From: Deltaproteobacteria bacterium
GTDB taxonomy: Bacteria > Myxococcota_A > UBA9160 > UBA6930
Assembly: GCA_016875395.1 (NCBI GenBank)
Contig: VGRF01000006.1
Coordinates: 99,751 to 163,750, forward strand
DNA: 64,000 nt
Reading direction: 5' to 3'
Below the pieces are notes generated by a model that worked only from the letters and a program-made list of their open reading frames with translations, was not told where the DNA came from and made no database searches. Every line of letters begins with the position of its first letter. Position 1 is the first letter of the stretch. The position numbers and the translations under genes are program-made. Of this stretch, positions 29,608 to 38,196 are shown piece by piece.

Positions 29608-30123
29608 ATGGCGGAGCTAGTCGGCATTTACGACGCGCCGGGCGACGTGGCCGCGGCGGCCAAGCGCCTCAAGGCGCGCGGCTTCACGGACCTCGAGATC
29701 TACTCGCCGGCCGCATTTCCCGAGCTCGACGACGCGATCGACGAGAAGCCGAGCAAGGTGCGCATCTTCACGCTGGTCGGCGGCTTGATCGGCGTCGTCT
29801 CCGGCTACGCGCTCGCGATCTGGACCTCGTACGACTGGCCCGTGATGATCGGCGGCAAGCCCTTCGCTGCGATTCCGACGTACACGATCATCGGTTTCGA
29901 GCTCACGATTCTGTTCGGCGGCCTCGCGACACTGATCGGCTTGCTCGTCGTCGGCGGCCTCCCGTACGGCACCTTCGGCAAGCACGACGCCGCCTACAGC
30001 CCGCGCTTCTCCGCGGAAGAGCTCGGCCTCGCGGTCTGCTGCAAGGACCGCGACGTGCCGGAAGTCGACGCGCTGCTTCGCGCTCATCACGCGAAGGAGG
30101 TGAACCTTGTTCCGGCAGAGTAA
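29608..30123 (+). CDS. actD: Alternative complex III subunit, DUF3341 (ActD)
   Basis: 171 residues. It opens with an ACT-like soluble domain (GIYDAPGDVAAAAKRLKARGFTDLEIYSP) followed by two transmembrane helices (about residues 54-75 and 92-115). This is the DUF3341 layout of ActD. The subunit helps hold the complex together; it has no cofactor motif. It overlaps actE by 17 bases. Confidence 0.92.
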   Translation: MAELVGIYDAPGDVAAAAKRLKARGFTDLEIYSPAAFPELDDAIDEKPSKVRIFTLVGGLIGVVSGYALAIWTSYDWPVMIGGKPFAAIPTYTIIGFELTILFGGLATLIGLLVVGGLPYGTFGKHDAAYSPRFSAEELGLAVCCKDRDVPEVDALLRAHHAKEVNLVPAE

Positions 30124-30775
30124 TCGCCACCTCCGCGCGCACGGCACGTTCGCCGCGCTGCTCGTCGCGACGGTGCTCGGCAACACCGCGTGCTGGGAGC
30201 AGTGGAGCGAGGACTGGTTCCCGCAGATGAAGTGGCAGAAGGCGGTGCAGGCGTTCGAGCGCGTGCCGCACGCGACGCCCGGCAAGCCCGCGACGAATCC
30301 GTTCATGCCGCCGGTGGGCGCCGTGCAGCAGGGCGCCGAGCCGCCGCCGATCCCGCGGCTCAAGCCCGAAGCGATGACCGAGGAGACGATGGCCGCGTAC
30401 GACGCCGCCGTCGCCGCGTTCGTGAACCCGACGCTCGTGCCCGTCGACCAGGCCGACCCCGCGAAGGGCATGAAGGCCACGTTCCAGTCGCTCGCCCGCG
30501 GCAAGGAGCTCTACGCGATCTACTGCACCACCTGTCACGGCGTCGCGGGCATGGGCGACGGCCCGGTCAGCATGATGCGCATGGACGGCACCATGGGCGG
30601 CCCCTTCGCCGGTGTGTTCCCGCTCGTGACGGCGATGGGCCGCAGCGACGGATACATCTACAACCTGATCCGCAACGGCGGCGACCGGATGCCGAAATAC
30701 AACCGCATCCCGTCCGATGACCGCTGGCACCTCGTGAACTACGTGCGGCACTTGCAGAATGGAGGGCAGCCGTGA
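30107..30775 (+). CDS. actE: Alternative complex III mono-haem cytochrome c lipoprotein (ActE)
   Basis: 222 residues from TTG at 30107, inside the end of actD. A lipobox (L-G-N-T-A-C) suggests membrane anchoring. One haem site, CTTCHG, lies near residue 142, with a distal Met candidate in GGDRMPKY. It can accept electrons from ActA and hand them to an oxidase or soluble carrier. Confidence 0.93.
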   Translation: MFRQSNRHLRAHGTFAALLVATVLGNTACWEQWSEDWFPQMKWQKAVQAFERVPHATPGKPATNPFMPPVGAVQQGAEPPPIPRLKPEAMTEETMAAYDAAVAAFVNPTLVPVDQADPAKGMKATFQSLARGKELYAIYCTTCHGVAGMGDGPVSMMRMDGTMGGPFAGVFPLVTAMGRSDGYIYNLIRNGGDRMPKYNRIPSDDRWHLVNYVRHLQNGGQP

Positions 30776-31980
30776 GCGCGGCGTCCGCTTACGTCGACGA
30801 GATTCGTCCCAGCGCGCTCTCGAAGCTCGCGATCCCGGCGCTCGTGCTCGCCGTCGCTGGCCTCGCGATCGGCTTCACGCAAGGCGACGCCGCCACGTTC
30901 TGGCGCTCGTTCCACGTGAACTACCTCTACTTCGGCCTGATCGCGCAGGGCGCCGTCGTGCTCTCCTGCATCTTCACGATCGTCGGCGCGAAGTGGCCCG
31001 GCCCGATTCGCCGCCTCGCCGAGAGCCTCGGTCTGTGGACCGTCGTGACGCCGTTCCTGTTCCTCGCGGACTGGTTCGTCGGCCGCACGCACATCTACCC
31101 GTGGCTGCCTGTCTTCGAGATGAAGCCGGTGTGGCTGAACGAGCCGCGGCTGCTGTGGTGGAACCTCGGCTTCATGGTCGTGCTCGCGATCCTGTCGCAG
31201 GTCTTTCTCGCGTCGTCGCGCGTGACTGCGACTCCGGACGCCAGCGACGAGCAGAAGGCGGTGGCGCGCAATCGCATGAAGAACCTCGCGCCGCTGATCT
31301 GCCTCGCCTACGCGTTCGGCTGGTCGATCATCACCTTCGATCAGATCATGTCGCTCACGCCGACCTGGTTCTCGAACCTGTTCGGCGCGTTCGTCGCCTG
31401 GGGCGGCCTGCTGTCCGCGGTGACGATGACGACGATCCTCGCGGTCCTGCACCGCAACTACCCGGGCCTCGAGGGTCAGATCACGAAGGACCGCCTGCAC
31501 GATCTCGGCAAGCTGATCTTCGCGTTCTCGATTTTCTGGATGTACCTGTTCTTCTCGCAGTACCTGGTGATCTGGTACGGCAACCTGCCCGAAGAGACGC
31601 AGTTCTTCGAGACGCGCCTCGGCAGCGAGTTCCTGATGGACACGTGGTACTGGGCCGGCTGGTGGGAGCGCATCAACGAGCCGTGGGTGAAGGTGTCGCT
31701 GGCAGCGTGGATCGGGATCTGGGTGATCCCGTTCTGGTGCCTGCTCGGTCAGGTTCCGAAGAAGACCTGGTGGTTCGTCAGCACGATCGCGGGCGTGTCG
31801 CTCGTCGGGTTCTGGATCGAGCGCAACGTGCTGATCTGGCCCTCGCTCGAGCCCAAGAACGACGCCTCTTTCCTCGGCGTGCCGCAGATCGCGGTCGCGC
31901 TCGGCTTCCTCGGCGCGTTCTGCTTCGTGCAGATGCTCTATCGCAGCCGCTTCATGGCCGTGCCGGCGAAGCACCACTGA
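30772..31980 (+). CDS. actF: Alternative complex III membrane subunit, NrfD-like (ActF)
   Basis: 402 residues from GTG overlapping the actE stop (GTGA). About ten helices. It is a shorter relative of ActC, with loops such as YYW-type aromatic stretches (EFLMDTWYWAGWWER) typical of the ActF branch. It ends the operon as seen: cytochrome oxidase genes, which often follow, are absent here. Confidence 0.92.
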   Translation: MSAASAYVDEIRPSALSKLAIPALVLAVAGLAIGFTQGDAATFWRSFHVNYLYFGLIAQGAVVLSCIFTIVGAKWPGPIRRLAESLGLWTVVTPFLFLADWFVGRTHIYPWLPVFEMKPVWLNEPRLLWWNLGFMVVLAILSQVFLASSRVTATPDASDEQKAVARNRMKNLAPLICLAYAFGWSIITFDQIMSLTPTWFSNLFGAFVAWGGLLSAVTMTTILAVLHRNYPGLEGQITKDRLHDLGKLIFAFSIFWMYLFFSQYLVIWYGNLPEETQFFETRLGSEFLMDTWYWAGWWERINEPWVKVSLAAWIGIWVIPFWCLLGQVPKKTWWFVSTIAGVSLVGFWIERNVLIWPSLEPKNDASFLGVPQIAVALGFLGAFCFVQMLYRSRFMAVPAKHH

Positions 31981-32030
31981 GCGCAGCGCGAAACTGCCTG
32001 GGCGTGCCGCGACTCATACACTGAGCGCGC

Positions 32031-33536
32031 ATGACCCAGGACGACCCGAGCCAGAGCGAAGTCGAGGGGCCTTCACCGGATCCCGTCTCGCCGCCGAGCG
32101 ACGACCCGGAAGCTCGGCCCACGCCTGAACGCTTTCCGTACGGCGCCGGTGAGATCTTGCTGGGACCGGCGGGATTCGTGGCGCCGCGCGGACGCTTCCG
32201 CGGCGAGCAGTTCGTCGCGTATCGCGATGTGACCCACGTTGCGATGGAGCCGCGCGCGGTCGCGATCGGCACGACGCGCGCGTTCCTGCTGCTCGGGCGC
32301 GCGGAGCTGGGCGGAGATGCGGCGGCGCACGCGTTCACGCGTGCGCTGCTCGCGCGCGTGCTCGCGCTGCCCGACGCCGCGCGACGCCGGGAGGCGATGG
32401 CGCGGCTCGATCGCAAGCTCACGGGCGGTGCGCCGCGCGTCGCGATCGCGTTGATCGCGCTGGCCGCGATTTGTTACGGGCTTCAGGTCGCGTCGCCCGC
32501 ATTCTTCGAGCTCGCGATCTACCGCGCGCGGCTCGTCGAGCTCGGCGAGCAGTGGCGCAGCCTCACGACGCAGTTCCTGCACGGCAACCTCGCGCACCTC
32601 GTCGTGAATTCGCTCGCGATCCTCGTCGCCGGCCGCTTCGTCGAGCGCGCGACTGGCCGCGCCGCGACGCTGCTCGCGGTCGGCGGCGCGGCGCTCGGGA
32701 CGACGATCGCGAGCTCGCTCGCGCACTACGACGAGGTGATCGGCGCCTCGGGCATCGCCGCGGGGCTGTTCGGCGCGCTCACCGCGCTCGAGTTCTTCGC
32801 GCCGCAGGAGCTGCCCGCGCAGGCGCGCGTGCCGCGCGAGCTGCTCGTCGCCGTGTTGCTCGCGCAGGTCGCGCTCGATCGCTTCCTGCCGCAGATGTTC
32901 CCCGCCTTCGTGCCGCCGATCGCCGGCGCCGCGCACATCGGCGGCTTCGTCGGAGGCGCGCTGGCTGCGCTGCTCGCACGCGCCGCGGCGCAGGGCTTCG
33001 TGCGCCTCGGCGCCCTCGCGACGGCCGCGGCCACTGCGGCGGCCTTTGGCGCGCTCGGCGTTCAGCTCGCGAACCCGAGCGCCGCCCTCGAACGCCAGGC
33101 GCGCGCGCTGCTTGCAGCGCCCGTCGTGAATCCGGGCGAGCTCAACAACCTCGCGTGGGCGATCGCGACGTCGAAGCGTCCGAGCGAGGCGGCGCTCGCA
33201 ACGGCTACTGAGCTTGCCGAGGCGGCCGTCGCGCTCACCGGCGGCGCGCAGCCGACGATTCTCGACACGCTCGCGGAGGTCTACTTCGCGCAGGGCCGAA
33301 AGGAAGACGCGCTCGAAGTGATCGACCAAGCGATCGAGCTCGCGCCGGGCGAGAGTTATTACGCGGAGCAGCGCCGGCGCTTCGCGGGCGAGCGCGCTGC
33401 GAACGACCGGCCCGACGCCCCGCCCGAGCAGCCGAGTGAGCCGCGGGGGCCGCGCGACGAGCGCAGCGACGAGCCCGACGAGCGCGAGCTGCCGGACGAC
33501 TTCGAGTTCCCGCCCTGGGACGAGATCACGGTGTGA
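32031..33536 (+). CDS. Rhomboid-family intramembrane serine protease with TPR-like tail
   Basis: 501 residues. Acidic, proline-rich N-terminus of about 45 residues, a soluble domain to about residue 130, then six or seven helices. The catalytic Ser lies in GASGIAAGLFG and the catalytic His in AAHIGGFVGG, with the H-G-N-x-x-H-L-x-x-N loop (HGNLAHLVVN). The C-terminal 140 residues carry a TPR-like stretch (LDTLAEVYFAQGRKEDALEVIDQAIELAPG) and an acidic tail. Rhomboids cleave transmembrane substrates; the TPR may recruit them. Independent of the act operon by a 50-bp gap. Confidence 0.92.
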   Translation: MTQDDPSQSEVEGPSPDPVSPPSDDPEARPTPERFPYGAGEILLGPAGFVAPRGRFRGEQFVAYRDVTHVAMEPRAVAIGTTRAFLLLGRAELGGDAAAHAFTRALLARVLALPDAARRREAMARLDRKLTGGAPRVAIALIALAAICYGLQVASPAFFELAIYRARLVELGEQWRSLTTQFLHGNLAHLVVNSLAILVAGRFVERATGRAATLLAVGGAALGTTIASSLAHYDEVIGASGIAAGLFGALTALEFFAPQELPAQARVPRELLVAVLLAQVALDRFLPQMFPAFVPPIAGAAHIGGFVGGALAALLARAAAQGFVRLGALATAAATAAAFGALGVQLANPSAALERQARALLAAPVVNPGELNNLAWAIATSKRPSEAALATATELAEAAVALTGGAQPTILDTLAEVYFAQGRKEDALEVIDQAIELAPGESYYAEQRRRFAGERAANDRPDAPPEQPSEPRGPRDERSDEPDERELPDDFEFPPWDEITV

Positions 33537-34500
33537 TCGTTTCTCCGTCTTCCGCGATGCGCACGGGTCCGCGGAAGCTCGCCTCGACGATGTCTTCGTA
33601 CTGGTAGTGGAACGCGGGCGGCGGGCGCAGCCGCGCGAGCAGCACGCTGCGCACGCTCGCGCGCGTTGCGAGCGCACCGACGTCCTCGAGAGCGACGTGC
33701 CGCTCCGCCTCCTTGCGCAGCAGCGCGATGTCCAGGCCCACTTCCGCAGCCATGTCGAGCGACGCGCGGTAGACGCCCTCGATCGCGAGCACGTCCGCCT
33801 TCTCCGCGGCGCGCACGACGGCGTCGGGATCCCAGGTCGCGCCCGCGAACGCGTACGCGCGCCCGCCGCCTTCGACGCGATACGCGAATGCTGGCAGCGG
33901 GCCGCCCGCGAGCGCGAACGCGCGCACGCGCAGCGCGCCGACCTCGATCGCGGCGCCGTCCTCGATCTCGCGCGCCTCGATGCGCCCGCCCTCGGGCGCG
34001 AGCGCGAAGCCCGCGGCCTGCGCCGCCGCGCCGCGCGCGTGCGCGGTGGTCAGGGCCGCGACCAACTCCGCCGTGCCCTCGGGCCCGTACACAACGAGCG
34101 GCGCCTCCGCGCCTTCGAGCCAAGCCTGCAGCCAGAGGTCGTCGAGGCCCGCGGTGTTCTCGGGCAGGAGGCTCGACAAGAACACCGCGCGCGGCTGGCT
34201 CACCGGCACCGCCGCGAGGCGCAGCCCATCCGCGACCGCGCGCCCTGCGTCGAACAGCGCGAGGTCTTTTCCGAGCGCCGCGACGAGCGCCGGCCCGCGC
34301 CGCACGGGATTCTCGAACGTGCCGCCACTGCCCGCGACGATCACCGAGAGCTGTTCGGGAGCGATCGCCTCGATCGGCGCGACGGCCGCGGCGACGCGCT
34401 CGAAGTGCTTCGACACGAACGCCATCGCCCAAATGACGGCGACGAGCACGATCATCGCGAGCAGCACGCCGAGCCGCGTATCGAGCCCACGCTCGCTCAC
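33526..34500 (-). CDS. Metallo-beta-lactamase-fold protein lacking the metal-binding motif
   Basis: 324 residues from GTG overlapping the purU stop (GTGA). An N-terminal transmembrane helix (residues 12-30) anchors it. The body follows the ribonuclease Z/arylsulfatase-like MBL fold: VIVAGSGGTFENP, then where HxHxDH is expected the sequence reads SSLLPENTAGLDDL, so the first metal site is gone. A later Asp/His pair (RHVALEDVG) remains. It may be catalytically inactive or a structural paralog. Overlaps the 3' end of the rhomboid gene by 11 bases. Confidence 0.75.
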   Translation of the reverse strand: MSERGLDTRLGVLLAMIVLVAVIWAMAFVSKHFERVAAAVAPIEAIAPEQLSVIVAGSGGTFENPVRRGPALVAALGKDLALFDAGRAVADGLRLAAVPVSQPRAVFLSSLLPENTAGLDDLWLQAWLEGAEAPLVVYGPEGTAELVAALTTAHARGAAAQAAGFALAPEGGRIEAREIEDGAAIEVGALRVRAFALAGGPLPAFAYRVEGGGRAYAFAGATWDPDAVVRAAEKADVLAIEGVYRASLDMAAEVGLDIALLRKEAERHVALEDVGALATRASVRSVLLARLRPPPAFHYQYEDIVEASFRGPVRIAEDGETITP

Positions 34501-35363
34501 GCGAACACCACGGTCTTGTTGTCGTACACCGCGATGCGGTCTTCGAGGTGGCAGCGCACGGCGTGGGCGAGCACGGTGCGCTCGAGGTCGCGCCCCTTGC
34601 GCACGAGATCGTCGATCGAATCGCGGTGCGAAACCGGCGCGACGCCCTGATGGATGATCGGTCCCTCGTCGAGATCGGTGGTCGCGTAGTGCGCGGTCGC
34701 GCCGATCAGCTTCACGCCGCGCTCGAAGGCCTGGTGATACGGCCGCCCGCCCATGAACGCGGGCAGGAACGAGTGGTGGATGTTGATGACGCGCGGCGCC
34801 GCGGCGAGCAGCTCGCCCGAGAGCACCTGCATGTATCGCGCGAGCACCACGAGATCGACGCGCGCCTCGCGCAGCAGCGCGAGCTCGCGCTCTTCCTGCG
34901 CGCGCTTGGTGTCCTTCGTGATCGCGAAGACCTCGAAGCGAATGCCGAACTGCTCGGCGATCGATCGCAGATCCTCGTGGTTCGAGACGATCAGCGGGAT
35001 GTCGCACACGAGCTCGCCGGCGCGGTGGCGCAACAACAAGTCCCACAGGCAGTGGTCGTACTTCGAGACGAAGATCGCGACGCGCTTGCGCACGCCCTCC
35101 CACGCGATCTGCCACTTCATGCCGAAGCGATCCGCCACTTCGCCGAGCGCGCGCTCGAGCGTGCCGCGGTCGGTCATCAGCTCGGCGGCGTCGAAGCGGA
35201 TGCGCTGGAAGAATTTCGCGGCGACGGGGTCGGTGTGCTGGTCGGAGTCGAGGATGTTCGCGCCGTGGCCGTGCAGCACCTGCGCGAGGGCAGCGACGAT
35301 GCCGCGGCGGTCGGGGCAGGTGACGAGGATGGTGGCGGTCGTCGACGACGCGGCGGCGGACAT
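34497..35363 (-). CDS. purU: Formyltetrahydrofolate deformylase
   Basis: 288 residues from ATG at 35363. An N-terminal ACT domain (TCPDRRGIVAALAQVLHGHGANI) precedes a formyltransferase-like domain with VSNHEDLR, the catalytic HHSFLPAF region and the Asp in YATTDLDEGPIIHQ. It hydrolyses 10-formyl-THF to THF and formate, feeding formate to PurT-type purine synthesis and balancing the one-carbon pool. It is followed by the MBL-fold gene in the same transcript. Confidence 0.95.
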   Translation of the reverse strand: MSAAASSTTATILVTCPDRRGIVAALAQVLHGHGANILDSDQHTDPVAAKFFQRIRFDAAELMTDRGTLERALGEVADRFGMKWQIAWEGVRKRVAIFVSKYDHCLWDLLLRHRAGELVCDIPLIVSNHEDLRSIAEQFGIRFEVFAITKDTKRAQEERELALLREARVDLVVLARYMQVLSGELLAAAPRVINIHHSFLPAFMGGRPYHQAFERGVKLIGATAHYATTDLDEGPIIHQGVAPVSHRDSIDDLVRKGRDLERTVLAHAVRCHLEDRIAVYDNKTVVFA

Positions 35364-35406
35364 GGGCGGGGCACGATAGGCGCGGGGATCGCGGGGTTCG
35401 AGGAGC

Positions 35407-36045
35407 GCGCGCATCGAAGACTCGCGCTCTTGCTGGGTGCTGGTGTCGCTCGTTCGTGGCGGCGCAGACGGCGCGGGCCTCCGCGGGGGCTCGGCTGCGC
35501 TCGGCCGCGCGGGCGCGTCGGGCGTAGCCGTGCGCGGATCGTGCTGTTTGGCGCGATGCAGCTGAGCGTGCGCGCGCCTCGCGCCTGGGCACTCGCTCCG
35601 CGACCCCCGCTGCGGCCCGCACCGTCTGCTCGCGGTGGTGCGGGGTCGCCCGTCGCCTGGCTGGGAGGAGCGGGCGAAGTCAGAGCGCCATCGAGGCGCT
35701 CTGACTTCGCTTTAGGAGATGAGGGGGAGCGCGCATCGAAGACTCGCGCTTTTGCTGAGTGCGGGCGTCGCTCGTTCGTGGCGGCGCAGACGGCGCGGGC
35801 CTCCGAGGTGGCTCGGCTGCGCTCGGCCGCGCGGGCGCGTCGGGTGTAGCCGTGCGCGGATCGTGCTGTTTGGCGCGATGCCGCTGAGCGTGCGCGCGCC
35901 TCGCGCCTGGGCACTCGCTCCGCGACCCCCGCTGCGGCCCGCACCGTCTGCTCGCGGTGGTGCGAGATCGCCCGTCGCCTGGCTGGGAGGAGGGGGCGAA
36001 GTCAGAGCGCCATCGAGGCGCTCTGACTTCGCTTTCGGAGACTGC
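35407..36045. repeat. Tandem pair of 322-bp repeats, each ending in a perfect hairpin
   Basis: Two direct copies start at 35407 and 35729 with an exact 322-bp offset and differ at only about a dozen positions. Each ends with a 16-bp perfect stem and 5-nt loop: arms GCGAAGTCAGAGCGCC and the complement at 35674-35689/35695-35710 and 35996-36011/36017-36032, followed by TTT. The copies encode only arginine-rich frames on the minus strand, so they are probably non-coding. A terminal stem plus short T-run could end transcription towards the downstream region. Confidence 0.85.
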
Positions 36046-36266
36046 GCGACGCGGGTTGGGGCGGTTTCGGCGCGCCGGGCGTGAACAATTCTGTAGACCG
36101 GCTCGCCGGGCTCCGATAGGTTCGAGTGCACAGGGGGACTCACTCAGCCCCCGAGTCGCGCGGCGGCGAGTGCCGGCGCGGGGCGCCCCGAGGACGTCTG
36201 GTACGGCGCCTAACGGTCGCGGGTGAACGGGCTAACTGGGCCTCGTTCGAAACTCTCTACGCCGAG

Positions 36267-36278
36267 AAGGAGGTGATC
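36267..36278 (+). promoter_or_regulatory. Twelve-base Shine-Dalgarno, perfect anti-16S match
   Basis: AAGGAGGTGATC is the exact complement of the conserved 16S rRNA 3' end (GATCACCTCCTT). Ordinary genes in this window match over four to six bases. The core GGAGG ends 7 nt before a TTG, the optimal spacing for starting translation. Confidence 0.7.
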
Positions 36279-36280
36279 AA

Positions 36281-36325
36281 TTGGACCAACGTTGCACTAC
36301 GGCGAGTGAGGTGGTGGCGTCCTAA
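36281..36325 (+). CDS. Very short frame (14 codons) behind a maximal ribosome site
   Basis: TTG at 36281 opens MDQRCTTASEVVAS and stops at TAA 36323-36325, directly before a GGCGT/ACGCC hairpin. Its ideal spacing to a 12-base Shine-Dalgarno suggests it is translated. A leader peptide or a ribosome-stalling device is possible; coding as such is unproven. Confidence 0.35.
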   Translation: MDQRCTTASEVVAS

Positions 36326-36391
36326 CGCCATTCTTCGCCGAAGAGATTCTCTTCTTCTCGGTGACTGTCGGGACGCCGTCCCAGGCCACCG

Positions 36392-36466
36392 CCCCGGAAG
36401 CGCGGACGCCGTAGCCGCACCAGGGAACGCGCCTCAGAGCGCGAACCTGCTTCCGGGGTTTCTTTT
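36392..36466 (+). terminator. Long-stem intrinsic terminator
   Basis: CCCCGGAAGC (36392-36401) pairs with GCTTCCGGGG (36449-36458), followed by TTTCTTTT. The 47-nt interior holds a second small hairpin. This is the only stem in the window with a clear U-tract, and it separates the RNA candidate from the downstream dehydrogenase gene. Confidence 0.65.
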
Positions 36467-36631
36467 GCCCGCGCGCCGACGGCGCGCAGAGGCGCGACCG
36501 ATGCGGCTCGTGCGCGCGGCGTGAACCGCGTCGCGGCGGCGGAGCACACCGGGCCGCCCTCGCGCGCTCGTGCAGAGTCGCGCTGCGATCAGGCATGCTC
36601 GCGGACCGTCCTACGAACGCGAGGAACCGCG

Positions 36632-37582
36632 ATGCGCGCTTGGCAATTCACTGCGACCCACGCTCCCTTGATGCGCGCCGAGCTGCCGGAGCCGCTCGCC
36701 GGCCCGGGGCAAGTCGTGGTCGACGTGCGCGCGGCTGGGCTCTGTCACTCCGATGTCGGACTGATGGAGGACGAGGGCTGGCTCACGATGCTGGCCAAGC
36801 GCCCGATCACGATCGGGCATGAAGTCGCGGGCGTGGTCTCCTCGCTGGGTGCTGGCGTCTCCGGCTGGCGACTCGGCGATCGCGTCGGGATCTGTCCCAC
36901 CACGCCCGCTGGCGCACCGGGCTACGCGTACGACGGCGGCTACGCCGATCGCATCTTGGTCGACGCGCAAACCCTCGTGCGCATTCCGGACGGCGTTTCC
37001 TTCGGCCTCGGCGCGATGGCCACGGATGCCGGCATGACTTCGCATCACGCGATCATGGCGACGGGTGGCCTTCGGCCGGGCATGAAGCTCGGGATCATCG
37101 GCCTCGGCGGCCTCGGCCAGATCGGCGCCCGCGTCGGCGTGCTGGCGGGTGCGGAGGTGTACGTCGCCGAGATCGACGAACGCGTGTGGCCGCTCGCGGA
37201 GCCGCTCGGCGTGAAGCGCATCGCGCGGTCGATCCGCGAGTTCCAGCGCGATCGCCTCGACCTGATCGTCGACCTAGCGGGCTTCGGCACCACGACTGCG
37301 GAGGCGATCGAGACCGTGCGCCACGGCGGGCGCGTGGTGCAAGTCGGCATGGGCCGCCTCGAAGCGACGATCAGCACGAAGGCGCTGATCCTCAGCCGCG
37401 TCACGCTCTGCGGATCCGCCGGCGGCACGAAGGAAGATGTCGAGGGGATCTACCGCTACTTCGCGACGGGGAAGCTGGACCCCGCGCTCACCGACATCGG
37501 CTTCGACGACATCCCTGGCGGGCTCGCGCGGCTCGCGCGCGGTGAGGTGAAGGGAAGGCTCGTCGCGCAGATCTCGCGCTGA
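36632..37582 (+). CDS. Zinc-type alcohol dehydrogenase-family protein, short form
   Basis: 316 residues from ATG at 36632 with GAGGA upstream. Catalytic-zinc ligands are kept in GLCHSD and GHE, and the Rossmann motif GLGGLGQIG is intact. The loop that normally carries four structural-zinc cysteines is reduced to GICPTTPAGAPGYAYDGGYAD with one Cys, so the structural zinc is missing. The protein is correspondingly about 25 residues short. It should be an NAD(P)-dependent medium-chain dehydrogenase; substrate unknown. Four bases separate it from the next gene. Confidence 0.88.
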   Translation: MRAWQFTATHAPLMRAELPEPLAGPGQVVVDVRAAGLCHSDVGLMEDEGWLTMLAKRPITIGHEVAGVVSSLGAGVSGWRLGDRVGICPTTPAGAPGYAYDGGYADRILVDAQTLVRIPDGVSFGLGAMATDAGMTSHHAIMATGGLRPGMKLGIIGLGGLGQIGARVGVLAGAEVYVAEIDERVWPLAEPLGVKRIARSIREFQRDRLDLIVDLAGFGTTTAEAIETVRHGGRVVQVGMGRLEATISTKALILSRVTLCGSAGGTKEDVEGIYRYFATGKLDPALTDIGFDDIPGGLARLARGEVKGRLVAQISR

Positions 37583-37586
37583 CCGC

Positions 37587-38165
37587 GTGGCCGAGGGAAG
37601 CGCACCGCGGCCTCTTCTCCGCCGAGGGTTGATCGCGGGGTTCCTGCTCGCGACTGCGGTCGCGCTGGCGAACGCGCTGCCCCTGGAGATCGTGCAGCAG
37701 CACCTCGCGGCGGGGGAAGCGCCGCTCTGTGGCGCCGGTGTCTCGCTCGGTGCGCTGCGCGTAACGCCCGAGTTCGCGTGGCGCGCTGACCAGAAGGAGC
37801 GGCCGCGCCGCGAGGAGATCGCGCTGCGCGCACTCCGGGCGGAGCTCGCCGAGCTGCCATGCGCGCGCGGCTTTGCGTTCGCGGGCGAGGCGGATGCCGC
37901 GAGCGCGCCCGACACCGAGCTGAGCATCCGCCTGCACGAGCTCGGGCCGAGCTTCGTGGTGACGCTGCTGCCGCCGCAGTGGCTCGGCTGGAGCGAGGTG
38001 GACGCCACCCTGCGCGCGACGCGCGTTACCGACGGCGCGGTGCTGCTCGACGCGCACGTGACGCGCCGCCGTGGCGGGCCCTTCGCCTTGCGCGGCGAGG
38101 CGCCGCTCGAGAGCGAGCTGCGCGCTGCGCTCGCGCCGCTCTTGCGAGGCGCGCCTGTGAGATGA
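37587..38165 (+). CDS. Membrane-anchored protein of unknown function
   Basis: 192 residues from GTG at 37587. One hydrophobic segment (residues 13-31: LIAGFLLATAVALANALP) serves as signal or anchor. The rest is a mixed alpha/beta domain with no motif I recognise, containing SIRLHELGPSFVVTLLPP. It follows the dehydrogenase by 4 bases and precedes an M20 peptidase by 31, so all three may be one transcript. Confidence 0.6.
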   Translation: MAEGSAPRPLLRRGLIAGFLLATAVALANALPLEIVQQHLAAGEAPLCGAGVSLGALRVTPEFAWRADQKERPRREEIALRALRAELAELPCARGFAFAGEADAASAPDTELSIRLHELGPSFVVTLLPPQWLGWSEVDATLRATRVTDGAVLLDAHVTRRRGGPFALRGEAPLESELRAALAPLLRGAPVR

Positions 38166-38196
38166 TGCGCGGCTCACACTCGCGCACGAGGTCGAG

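Larger units (their letters stand above)
36100..36466 (+). ncRNA. Possible structured RNA, unassigned
   Basis: About 370 nt in an otherwise gene-free gap. It has several self-complementary pieces: GGGGG/CCCCC around 36134-36152, GGCGT(CCTA)ACGCC at 36316-36329, and a long-range GGCGTCC/GGACGCC pair flanked by GGTGG/CCACC. It ends in a long terminator stem with a U-tract at 36459-36466. It also contains an unusually strong ribosome site. I could not match it to RNase P, tmRNA, SRP or 6S by eye. It may instead be the leader of a short translated message. Confidence 0.35.

Noticed and set aside
33526..35944. Arginine-rich minus-strand frames across the 322-bp repeats
   Set aside because: They repeat the same low-complexity peptide in both copies, have no domain, and overlap purU; the block is better read as non-coding.
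35407..36045. CRISPR array
   Set aside because: There are only two long copies with no regular short spacers and no cas genes nearby.
36126..36524. A 132-residue protein across the RNA candidate
   Set aside because: The frame has no domain and runs across the stem-loops and terminator; the strong ribosome site points to another frame.
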